A model generated the notes under the pieces. The model saw only the letters and a program-made list of their open reading frames with translations. It did not search any database and was not told the origin of the DNA. A stretch of DNA of 64,000 bases from Shewanella sp. GD04112 (GTDB taxonomy: Bacteria; Pseudomonadota; Gammaproteobacteria; Enterobacterales; Shewanellaceae): NCBI RefSeq assembly GCF_029835735.1, contig NZ_JAOEAL010000001.1, positions 3,286,001 to 3,350,000 on the forward strand, in the 5' to 3' direction. Shown here piece by piece: positions 29,405 through 37,152 of this stretch (the stretch's first letter is position 1; every line of letters begins with the position of its first letter). Made by a program: the position numbers and the translations under genes.

Positions 29405-30133
29405 TTATTTCGCTTTGATCAATGTGCCTTCTTCTTCACCCATGACCACGCGGCGCAGTGCACCAGGTTTGTTCATGTTGAATACTAGGATTGGCATGTC
29501 ATGATCACGCGCCATCGTAAAGGCTGCTAAGTCCATTACTTTTAATTCTTTGTCCAGTACTTCAGTGTACGATAATTCATCGTACTTCACTGCTTCTGGA
29601 TTTTTCATCGGGTCGTCAGAATAAACGCCGTCAACTTTAGTGCCTTTTAGCACGACTTCTGCTTCGATTTCAATGCCGCGTAAGCAAGCAGCAGAATCGG
29701 TAGTGCAGAATGGGTTACCAGTACCCGCAGCAAAAATCACTACACGGCCTGATTTTAATAAGCTGATAGCCTCAGCCCAATTGTAGTCGTCGCATACCCC
29801 TTTTAACGGGATTGCCGACATCAGACGAGCATTAACATAGGCACGGTGCAGGGCATCACGCATGGCCAAGCCGTTCATAACCGTTGCCAGCATACCCATG
29901 TGATCGCCCACCACACGGTTCATGCCCGCTTTTGCTAGGCCTTCACCGCGAAATAGATTACCACCACCAATGACCACACCCACCTGAATGCCTAACTCTA
30001 CCAGCTCTTTCACTTCTTGAGCCATGCGATCTAACACTTTAGGGTCGATGCCGAAGCCTTCGTCGCCCATCAGTGCCTCGCCACTTAATTTTAGAAGAAT
30101 GCGTCTAAATGCAGGTTTTGGATTGGTGCTCAT
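29405..30133 (-). CDS. pyrH: UMP kinase
   Basis: Bacterial UMP kinase (242 aa) of the amino-acid-kinase fold, making UDP from UMP, allosterically activated by GTP and inhibited by UTP. KLSGEALMG is near residue 14 and VIGGGNLFRG near 54. A long stem-loop sits between tsf and pyrH. Confidence 0.98.
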   Translation of the reverse strand: MSTNPKPAFRRILLKLSGEALMGDEGFGIDPKVLDRMAQEVKELVELGIQVGVVIGGGNLFRGEGLAKAGMNRVVGDHMGMLATVMNGLAMRDALHRAYVNARLMSAIPLKGVCDDYNWAEAISLLKSGRVVIFAAGTGNPFCTTDSAACLRGIEIEAEVVLKGTKVDGVYSDDPMKNPEAVKYDELSYTEVLDKELKVMDLAAFTMARDHDMPILVFNMNKPGALRRVVMGEEEGTLIKAK

Positions 30134-30154
30134 ATTTTTTTGTCCTGGTCATAA

Positions 30155-30182
30155 CAAGACCGCAGCCATTGCTGCGGTCTTG
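30155..30182 (-). terminator. Hairpin between tsf and pyrH
   Basis: A perfect 12-bp stem (CAAGACCGCAGC paired across the loop CATT to GCTGCGGTCTTG), 20 bp after the tsf stop. The following bases TTATG are only slightly T-rich, so partial termination or mRNA processing is as likely as full termination. Confidence 0.6.
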
Positions 30183-30202
30183 GGGGTATTTAGCGTTGGC
30201 GA

Positions 30203-31054
30203 TTAAGCCTTTTTAGAAGCAGCGATTTGAGCAGCAACTTCAGCTGCGAAATCTTCTTCTTTCTTCTCAATACCTTCACCCACTTCTAAACGAATGAAGT
30301 TAGTGACTTTAGCGCCTTTCTCTTTCAAGAATTCGCCAACAGTTTTCTTTGGTTCCATGATGTAAGCTTGACCAGTCAGAGAGATCTCACCGGTGAACTT
30401 CTTCATACGACCAACAACCATTTTCTCTGCGATTTCAGCAGGCTTGCCTTCATTCATAGAGATTTCGATTTGCAGAGCTTGTTCACGAGCAACTACGTCT
30501 GCTGGAACGTCTTCTGGGTTAACGTATTCTGGCTTAGAAGCTGCAACGTGCATTGCTAAGTGCTTCAGAGTTTCCTCATCCGCTTCACCAGTTACTACAA
30601 CACCAATACGCTCACCGTGACGGTATGAAGCTAATTGAGTGCCGTCGATGTACTCAACGCGACGAACGTTGATGTTTTCACCGATTTTAGCAACCAGAGC
30701 AACACGGGCTTCTTCGAATTGGGCTTTTAAGTCTTCTAAAGACACTTTAGACGCTGCAGCAACGTCTAAAACAGCGTTAGCAAAACCTAAGAAGTTCGCA
30801 TCTTTAGCAACGAAGTCAGTTTGGCAGTTTACTTCTAACAGTACTGCGAAACCTTCACCGTTTTTGATCAGGATAGTACCGTCAGCAGCGATGTTACCTG
30901 CTTTCTTAGCAGCTTTAGCAGCACCAGACTTACGCATGTTGTCAATTGCTAACTCCATGTCGCCGTTGGTTTCTTCTAACGCTTTTTTACAATCCATCAT
31001 GCCTGCGCCAGTACGCTCGCGCAGTTCTTTAACTTGGGCAGCAGAAATTGCCAT
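30203..31054 (-). CDS. tsf: Elongation factor Ts
   Basis: EF-Ts (283 aa) is the guanine-nucleotide exchange factor for EF-Tu. The N terminus MAISAAQVKELRERTGAGMM and the TDFVAKD motif near residue 80 are diagnostic. The ATG at 31054 is chosen; the frame continues 24 codons upstream through the intergenic hairpin but without family sequence. It is cotranscribed with rpsB, as elsewhere. Confidence 0.98.
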   Translation of the reverse strand: MAISAAQVKELRERTGAGMMDCKKALEETNGDMELAIDNMRKSGAAKAAKKAGNIAADGTILIKNGEGFAVLLEVNCQTDFVAKDANFLGFANAVLDVAAASKVSLEDLKAQFEEARVALVAKIGENINVRRVEYIDGTQLASYRHGERIGVVVTGEADEETLKHLAMHVAASKPEYVNPEDVPADVVAREQALQIEISMNEGKPAEIAEKMVVGRMKKFTGEISLTGQAYIMEPKKTVGEFLKEKGAKVTNFIRLEVGEGIEKKEEDFAAEVAAQIAASKKA

Positions 31055-31096
31055 TGTTAAATCCTCTCTAAAAATTCGACTAATTTGCAGATATAA

Positions 31097-31120
31097 AACA
31101 GGGGCCGAATGGCCCCTGTT
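31097..31120 (-). terminator. Hairpin between rpsB and tsf
   Basis: A perfect 10-bp GC-rich stem, AACAGGGGCC/GGCCCCTGTT, with a 4-base loop, followed on the minus strand by TTTTATATC. A second inverted repeat TTAACCAA/TTGGTTAA lies just before it (31119-31142). This is a likely attenuator giving more S2 than EF-Ts mRNA, or an RNA-processing site. Confidence 0.7.
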
Positions 31121-31170
31121 AACCAATCAAAATCTTGGTTAATAAGGGTGATGAAACTCATCCCGCCTTA

Positions 31171-31899
31171 TTATTCGGCTTCTACGAAACCGTCTTGCTC
31201 AGCTTGAACAGCTAAATCTTGACCACGGCCAGCGTTAGCAGCTGCAGCAACAGAAGTAGTGTACAGGCGAATAGCGCGCATTGCGTCGTCGTTACCAGGA
31301 ACGATGTAGTTAACACCGTCTGGAGCAGAGTTAGTATCAACAACTGCAACAACAGGGATACCCAGGTTGTTAGCTTCTTTAATAGCGATATGCTCGTGGT
31401 CAGCGCCGATAACGAATAATACGTCTGGCAGGCCGCCCATGTTCTTAATACCGCCTAAAGATTTTTCCAGCTTTTCAAGCTCACGAGTACGCATCAGCGC
31501 TTCTTTCTTGGTCAGCTTGTCGAAAGTACCGTCTACTGATTGGCTTTCCAGTTCTTTCAGACGCTTGATTGACTGACGAACGGTTTTCCAGTTAGTCAGC
31601 ATACCGCCTAACCAACGGTGATCAACGTAGTACTGATCGCAAGAAATAGCAGCTTCTTTGATCGCTTCGCCAGCAGCACGTTTAGTACCAACGAATAATA
31701 CTTTACCTTTCTTTGAAGCAACGTTGCTGATGAAAGCCAGTGCTTCATTGAACATTGGCACAGTATGCTCTAGGTTGATGATGTGAACGCCGTTGCGAGC
31801 ACCGAAAATGAATGGCTTCATTTTTGGGTTCCAGTAACGGGTTTGGTGACCGAAGTGGACACCGGCCTGGAGCATATCGCGCATTGAAACTGTAGTCAT
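31171..31899 (-). CDS. rpsB: 30S ribosomal protein S2
   Basis: S2 (242 aa) of the small ribosomal subunit. The family start MTTVSMRDMLQAGVHFGHQT places the ATG at 31899; the open frame extends 33 codons further through the mRNA leader, but that stretch is the structured RNA control element. HRWLGGMLTNW near residue 104 is diagnostic. First gene of rpsB-tsf; a conserved leader structure lies directly upstream. Confidence 0.98.
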   Translation of the reverse strand: MTTVSMRDMLQAGVHFGHQTRYWNPKMKPFIFGARNGVHIINLEHTVPMFNEALAFISNVASKKGKVLFVGTKRAAGEAIKEAAISCDQYYVDHRWLGGMLTNWKTVRQSIKRLKELESQSVDGTFDKLTKKEALMRTRELEKLEKSLGGIKNMGGLPDVLFVIGADHEHIAIKEANNLGIPVVAVVDTNSAPDGVNYIVPGNDDAMRAIRLYTTSVAAAANAGRGQDLAVQAEQDGFVEAE

Positions 31900-31919
31900 T
31901 TCTATTACCTTAAAATTTA

Positions 31920-32005
31920 GGGGGTTAGACCTCCACGTATCCCATGTCTTCGACCCCGCAGTTAACAGCTGAGGGCACCCCGAAGAATGTGTCGACACGT
32001 GTGTG
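31920..32005 (-). promoter_or_regulatory. rpsB leader RNA, S2 autoregulatory element
   Basis: The minus-strand leader carries the block GGGATACGTGGAGG (31929-31942) followed by TAACCCC, which I recognise from the rpsB leaders of gammaproteobacteria. A stem TCTTCG (31981-31986) with CGAAGA (31947-31952) encloses a GGGGTGCCC...GCGGGG inner arm, and the lower GGGG/CCCC pairings are also possible. In E. coli S2 binds this leader to repress rpsB-tsf. The promoter probably lies near 32030-32060, where the minus strand reads ATTATACAT. Confidence 0.75.
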
Positions 32006-32207
32006 ATTTAGTATTTAGATAAATTGCCATGTATAATGGCCGCCATCTTTAGTCTTGCCTTGGGTTAAGATAAGCAAAAGCTGACCTTATACATCCTGCA
32101 AGACTTAAACATAACGGCGCGCTTTATACCATAAATAGCCCTAAAGCACAAATTTTTGCATCGGGTAGATGCCGCCAATAGACATCGAAGACACAAGAGA
32201 AAACGCA

Positions 32208-33005
32208 ATGAGTATAGTCATTAAGACAGCAGAAGAAATCGAGAAAATGCGCGCAGCGGGTAAGCTGGCCGCACAAGTATTAGAAATGATCGCCCCTTAT
32301 GTTAAGGCTGGCGTGAGCACTAATGAACTAAACGATATCTGCGCCAAATATACCGAAGAGCAAGGCGCGATTTCTGCCCCGCTCAATTACCATGGTTTTC
32401 CTAAGTCGATTTGTACTTCGTTAAACAACGTTATTTGCCATGGTATTCCGAGTGACCGCGTTCTCAAGGATGGCGATATTCTCAATATCGATATCACAGT
32501 CATCAAAGACGGTTACCACGGTGATACCTCTAAAATGTTCTTAATCGGTGAAGTCAGCCCTAAGGACAAGCGCCTGTGCCGTATCGCGCAAGAGAGTTTA
32601 TACCTCGCCATTCGTAAGGTTCGCCCGGGGTTAAAACTGGGTGAAATCGGTAATACTATCGAAAAATTCATCAAAGCCAGCAAAACAGGTCTTGAGAAAT
32701 ATTCCATCGTGCAAGATTATTGTGGTCACGGTATTGGTGCCGGTTTCCATGAAGAGCCGCAAGTCATGCACTACCGTAATGGCGATAACACCATTTTACG
32801 CCCTGGCATGTGTTTTACCATTGAGCCAATGATCAACGCCGGTCGCCACACCACAGTGTTAGACCGTGACGATAAGTGGACTGTCACCACCTCCGATGGT
32901 AAAAACTCTGCCCAATGGGAACATACATTATTAGTGACCGAAACCGGTGTAGAAGTCCTGACTCTACGTGATGAGGAAGACTTCCCGCGTATCATTAATC
33001 ACTAA
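32208..33005 (+). CDS. map: Methionine aminopeptidase, type I
   Basis: Map (265 aa) removes the initiator methionine from nascent proteins using two divalent metals. The substrate-site histidine lies in NYHGFPKSIC near residue 79. Metal ligands are visible in LNIDITVIKDGYHGDTS (two Asp), GHGIG (His), FTIEPM (Glu) and QWEHTLL (Glu). The ATG at 32208 after AAGAGA fits the family start. It is divergent from rpsB, a common arrangement. Confidence 0.98.
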   Translation: MSIVIKTAEEIEKMRAAGKLAAQVLEMIAPYVKAGVSTNELNDICAKYTEEQGAISAPLNYHGFPKSICTSLNNVICHGIPSDRVLKDGDILNIDITVIKDGYHGDTSKMFLIGEVSPKDKRLCRIAQESLYLAIRKVRPGLKLGEIGNTIEKFIKASKTGLEKYSIVQDYCGHGIGAGFHEEPQVMHYRNGDNTILRPGMCFTIEPMINAGRHTTVLDRDDKWTVTTSDGKNSAQWEHTLLVTETGVEVLTLRDEEDFPRIINH

Positions 33006-33073
33006 GCGACATACTTAGTACGTTAGGACTCAGAGGATTACTGAACACCTAACTCATCCAAACAAGGGACTCG

Positions 33074-35659
33074 ATGAATACAGCTCTGCTAGCTAAACAA
33101 TCATTAATCGAACAGAATCAAACGCTTTTAGCAAGATTCAAGGCCAAAACCCCGATTGAAGAGCTAGTGACGCAGCGCTGTCAGTTCGTCGATTCCCTCG
33201 TCAAGCAGGCCTGGCAACAGCACGGTCTGGACCAATATCCTATCGCCCTGATTGCCGTTGGCGGCTACGGTCGCGGCGAGTTACATCCGCACTCGGATGT
33301 CGATTTATTATTCCTGTTCGAAGGCGAGTTATCGCAGGCGGCTGAAACAGCACTGAGCGAATTTATCGCCTTTTTATGGGACGCCAGCCTTGAGATTGGT
33401 CACAGTGTTCGCACTCTCAGCGACACTCTAAATCTAGGTCGAGAAGACATTACTATCGCCACTAACCTGCTCGAGGCACGGTTACTCTCAGGCCCAGAAT
33501 CCCTGTTTGATCAACTCTATGACGCCATCCGCCAGAGTGATTTTTGGACGTCGAGCCAGTTCTTTATCGCCAAACGTGATGAACAAACGGCCCGCCATGC
33601 CAAGGCAAGCGCCTTCGATCTTGAGCCAAATATTAAGAGTTGCCCCGGCGGCCTGCGGGACATTCAAACTATCGCCTGGGTTGCCATGCGCCACTTTGGC
33701 GCCTCACGCCTAGAAGAACTGGTTCAATACGAATTTTTAGAACCCGCCGAGTTAGAAGAGCTGCTCGAGTGTCAGCATTTTCTGTGGAAGCTGCGCTTTG
33801 CCCTGCATATGGCGGTCGGTCGCGATGAAAATCGCCTGCTGTTCGATGTCCAGCGCCAAGTGGCCGAGCTGATGGGTTATGAAGACGCCACTCAACTCGC
33901 CGTTGAGCAGATGATGAAACGCTACTATCGCACGGTGCGCCGGGTGATGGAGCTGAACGAAATGCTGCTGCAACTGTTTAAGCGGGCGACTCTTGGCCAA
34001 ACCAAGGCCTTAGAAATTCAAGCGATTGACAATAACTATCAACGTCGCGGTGCCTTTATCGAGGCCCTAAGAGACGATTTATTCGATAGCGGCGAAGAAA
34101 TTGTACGCCTCTTTGTCCATGTCGCTAAAAACTCCAATATTAAAGGCATTTATGCGCCGACACTGAGATCACTAAGGCGCGCACGCCGGGCACAGCAGCA
34201 ACCCTTGCAGGAAAATCCGCAGTGCCGCCAAGCCTTTATGGAAATCTTAAAGCATCCACGTGGCATTGCGGCCCTATCGTTGATGCATAAACACGGGGTG
34301 CTGTCGGCCTATTTGCCCGCTTGGCGCAATATCGAAGGCCAAATGCAGTTTGACCTGTTCCACGCCTACACGGTAGATGAACACACCCACAGATTGCTGC
34401 TCAATATCGAGCGCTTCTCTCAGCCGGAGCAGAAGGAAGAGTTTCCTTTAGGCTCAGTGCTTATCAATCAGTTACCGAAAAAAGGTTTGTTGGTACTTGG
34501 CGCCATTTTCCATGATATCGCAAAAGGACGCGGCGGCGATCATAGCAAACTTGGCTCGAGCGATGCCCTCGCCTTCTGTAAGCTCCATGGCTTGAACGAC
34601 CACGATGGCCGCTTAGTCGCTTGGCTGGTCGAAAATCACTTAGTGATGTCGGTAACTGCCCAGCGCCGCGATATTTCCGATCCCGATGTGGTGGCCGACT
34701 TTGCTAGCAAGGTGCGCGATGCGGTGCATTTAAGTTATTTATATTGCCTAACCGTCGCCGATATCTGCGCCACGAACGAGAAGACCTGGAACAACTGGAA
34801 AGGCTCACTGCTGCGCGACTTATATTTTTCCACCCAAAGGGTACTGGCGCGGGGGAAAGAAAAACCCGTCGATATCCGCGCGCGGGTACGGGAATATCAA
34901 GCCAAGGCCAAGAAAGAGTTGCTGCGCCGTGGCGTAAAAGAAAAAGAGTTAGATACTCTCTGGCAACGCTTTAAGGCCGACTATTTTTTGCGCCACCAGC
35001 CGAATCAAGTGGCCTGGCATGCCGAAGCCATCCTTAAGCATAAACAGTTGGACGAGCCGCTCGTGCTGGTGTCTAAACATACGACACGCGGCGGCACCGA
35101 ACTCTTTGTCTACTGTCAGGACAGGCCTAAGCTGTTCGCGACTGTGATGGCGGTGCTCGATAATAAAAACATCAACGTCCACGACGCTAACATTATGACA
35201 TCGAAGGATAATTATGCCCTCGACACCTTCGTTATCCTCGAGCAAGACGGCGCCCCTGTGAGCCAGCTCTCACGCATTCAGAGTATCCGTAAGGCCCTAG
35301 AAAAGGCGCTTGCGAGCGATAATCCTAAGCTGCCGCGTTTTAGAAAACTGTCACGCAAGATGAAACCTTTTAATGTTCCCACTCAGGTGAGTTTCCTTGA
35401 GAGTAACCGTCATGGTACAAGTATGATGGAACTCATCGCCTTGGATACGCCGGGATTATTAGCTAAAGTGGGCGATATTTTTTATCGCTGCAACACGACC
35501 TTGCTAGCCGCCAAGATCACCACCATTGGCGAGCGAGCCGAAGACTTTTTTATTTTGCAAACCAATGATGGCTTGCAACTCAATGAAACCCAAGAGAATA
35601 CGCTCAAGGAAGCCTTGATTAGCGCACTCAGCGCCATCAACACAGAGTCAACCAATTAA
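33074..35659 (+). CDS. glnD: [Protein-PII] uridylyltransferase / uridylyl-removing enzyme
   Basis: GlnD senses glutamine and uridylylates or deuridylylates PII, controlling glutamine synthetase and NtrC. The 861 aa include a nucleotidyltransferase site GGYGRGELHPHSDVD near residue 64, an HD hydrolase domain with HDIAKGRGGDHS near 480, and two C-terminal ACT domains (about 675-855) that bind glutamine. Gene order map-glnD-dapD matches E. coli. Confidence 0.98.
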   Translation: MNTALLAKQSLIEQNQTLLARFKAKTPIEELVTQRCQFVDSLVKQAWQQHGLDQYPIALIAVGGYGRGELHPHSDVDLLFLFEGELSQAAETALSEFIAFLWDASLEIGHSVRTLSDTLNLGREDITIATNLLEARLLSGPESLFDQLYDAIRQSDFWTSSQFFIAKRDEQTARHAKASAFDLEPNIKSCPGGLRDIQTIAWVAMRHFGASRLEELVQYEFLEPAELEELLECQHFLWKLRFALHMAVGRDENRLLFDVQRQVAELMGYEDATQLAVEQMMKRYYRTVRRVMELNEMLLQLFKRATLGQTKALEIQAIDNNYQRRGAFIEALRDDLFDSGEEIVRLFVHVAKNSNIKGIYAPTLRSLRRARRAQQQPLQENPQCRQAFMEILKHPRGIAALSLMHKHGVLSAYLPAWRNIEGQMQFDLFHAYTVDEHTHRLLLNIERFSQPEQKEEFPLGSVLINQLPKKGLLVLGAIFHDIAKGRGGDHSKLGSSDALAFCKLHGLNDHDGRLVAWLVENHLVMSVTAQRRDISDPDVVADFASKVRDAVHLSYLYCLTVADICATNEKTWNNWKGSLLRDLYFSTQRVLARGKEKPVDIRARVREYQAKAKKELLRRGVKEKELDTLWQRFKADYFLRHQPNQVAWHAEAILKHKQLDEPLVLVSKHTTRGGTELFVYCQDRPKLFATVMAVLDNKNINVHDANIMTSKDNYALDTFVILEQDGAPVSQLSRIQSIRKALEKALASDNPKLPRFRKLSRKMKPFNVPTQVSFLESNRHGTSMMELIALDTPGLLAKVGDIFYRCNTTLLAAKITTIGERAEDFFILQTNDGLQLNETQENTLKEALISALSAINTESTN

Positions 35660-35677
35660 CCAAAACGGGAGAAGTAA

Positions 35678-36502
35678 ATGGAGGCTTTACGCCAACGTAT
35701 TGAGGCCGCATTTGAAGCGCGTGCCGACATCACACCAAGCACTGTTGACGCAAGCGTGCGTAACGATGTGCAAAATGTCATCAATATGCTCGATAAAGGT
35801 GAACTACGCGTCGCCGAGAAAATCGATGGCCAATGGCATGTACATCAATGGTTGAAGAAGGCGGTATTACTGTCATTTCGTATTTTCGATAACGCGGTTA
35901 TCGATGGTGCCGAAACCAAATATTTCGATAAAGTACCGTTAAAGTTCGCCGAGTATGACGAAGCCCGCTTTAAAGCCGAAGCCATCCGTGTGGTGCCATC
36001 GGCAACCGTACGTAAAGGTTCATTCATCGGTAAAAACACAGTATTGATGCCCTCTTACGTGAACCTTGGTGCCTACGTTGACGAAGGCACTATGGTTGAC
36101 ACTTGGGCAACCGTTGGCTCATGTGCGCAAATCGGTAAAAACGTGCACTTATCTGGCGGCGTGGGTATCGGTGGCGTACTCGAGCCGCTGCAAGCGGGCC
36201 CTACCATTATCGAAGACAACTGCTTTATCGGCGCACGCTCAGAAATCGTTGAAGGCGTTGTGGTTGAAGAAGGCTCAGTGATTTCCATGGGCGTTTATAT
36301 CGGCCAAAGCACCCGTATTTATGACCGTGAAACGGGCGAAATCCACTACGGCCGTGTACCAGCAGGCTCTGTCGTGGTATCGGGTACCCTGCCATCGGCT
36401 TGTGGTAAATACAGTCTATACGCTGCCATCATTGTGAAAAAAGTGGATGCGAAAACCCGCGGGAAAGTGGGTATCAACGAACTGTTACGTATCGTCGATT
36501 AA
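35678..36502 (+). CDS. dapD: 2,3,4,5-tetrahydropyridine-2,6-dicarboxylate N-succinyltransferase
   Basis: DapD (274 aa) succinylates tetrahydrodipicolinate in lysine and diaminopimelate synthesis. An N-terminal helical domain is followed by a left-handed beta-helix of hexapeptide repeats (about 105-220) and the family signature around residues 115-190 (VDEGTMVDTWATVGSCAQIG). The start follows GGGAG after an 18-bp gap from glnD. An intrinsic terminator follows. Confidence 0.98.
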   Translation: MEALRQRIEAAFEARADITPSTVDASVRNDVQNVINMLDKGELRVAEKIDGQWHVHQWLKKAVLLSFRIFDNAVIDGAETKYFDKVPLKFAEYDEARFKAEAIRVVPSATVRKGSFIGKNTVLMPSYVNLGAYVDEGTMVDTWATVGSCAQIGKNVHLSGGVGIGGVLEPLQAGPTIIEDNCFIGARSEIVEGVVVEEGSVISMGVYIGQSTRIYDRETGEIHYGRVPAGSVVVSGTLPSACGKYSLYAAIIVKKVDAKTRGKVGINELLRIVD

Positions 36503-36530
36503 GCGAAACTCGCGCTACACGCAATCCTAA

Positions 36531-36558
36531 AATGCCAAGCTAATGCTTGGCATTTTTT
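36531..36558 (+). terminator. Intrinsic terminator after dapD
   Basis: AATGCCAAGC, loop TAAT, GCTTGGCATT, then TTTT. A perfect 10-bp stem 28 bp after the dapD stop, closing map-glnD-dapD. Confidence 0.93.
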
Positions 36559-36724
36559 ATGGAAAACACACGCCCTATGGGGCTGAAAGACACATCAAGT
36601 TACACAGAGAAACACTCTGTTCCCAACCCCACATTTAGATACACTTCTGTGGCCAAATCCCTCTGCAAGGCCCGCAAAAACAGACTTTACTCAAAGTGTC
36701 TACTCACCCGACAAGGAGCTAAAG

Positions 36725-37078
36725 ATGAAATCAACATTAGTAAAATTGGGCGGAGCCGCCCTGCTCTGCACCTTAGGAATGGGCTCAAACGCTTTTGCCG
36801 CCATGGACCCTCAGTTAGAAAATACCTTAGTGGCGGTTTGTAAGGCTGGAGCCAGTAATAACCTGATCTCGTTTAGCAACACTATGCAGGAATATCGCAT
36901 CAACCAAAGCCGAATATTCCCCCGCTTAGTCTGTAACGGCGAAAGCTTCCATCAGTTCGCCCTCAGCCAAGGCGCCGACAAAACCGCCAAACGCATAAGC
37001 CGTTATGTACAAGGTACCGTGACGATTAAAGATATTGCACAAAATCCAGTGGATGAGGTTTATGCCGTTAATTTTTAA
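36725..37078 (+). CDS. Secreted DUF3718 family protein
   Basis: A 117-aa protein with a clear Sec signal peptide (positive start, hydrophobic core, cleavage after about NAFA, residue 25) and two cysteines in the mature part (near 39 and 70) that could form a disulfide in the periplasm. It belongs to the DUF3718 family of small Shewanella/Vibrio proteins of unknown function. AAGGAGC precedes the ATG. It is a single gene ending at its own terminator. Confidence 0.8.
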   Translation: MKSTLVKLGGAALLCTLGMGSNAFAAMDPQLENTLVAVCKAGASNNLISFSNTMQEYRINQSRIFPRLVCNGESFHQFALSQGADKTAKRISRYVQGTVTIKDIAQNPVDEVYAVNF

Positions 37079-37101
37079 CTCAATACGATTGCCAATATTA
37101 G

Positions 37102-37123
37102 GGCGTCTAATTGACGCCTTTTT
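37102..37123 (+). terminator. Intrinsic terminator after the DUF3718 gene
   Basis: GGCGTC, loop TAATT, GACGCC, then TTTTT, 23 bp beyond the stop codon. The stem is short (6 bp) but well formed. Confidence 0.85.
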
Positions 37124-37152
37124 ATTGCCATAAATACTTAGGCTTAAGCATG

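Noticed and set aside
36547..36843. 98-codon plus-strand frame after dapD
   Set aside because: It begins inside the dapD terminator and overlaps the start of the signal-peptide-bearing DUF3718 gene in another frame.
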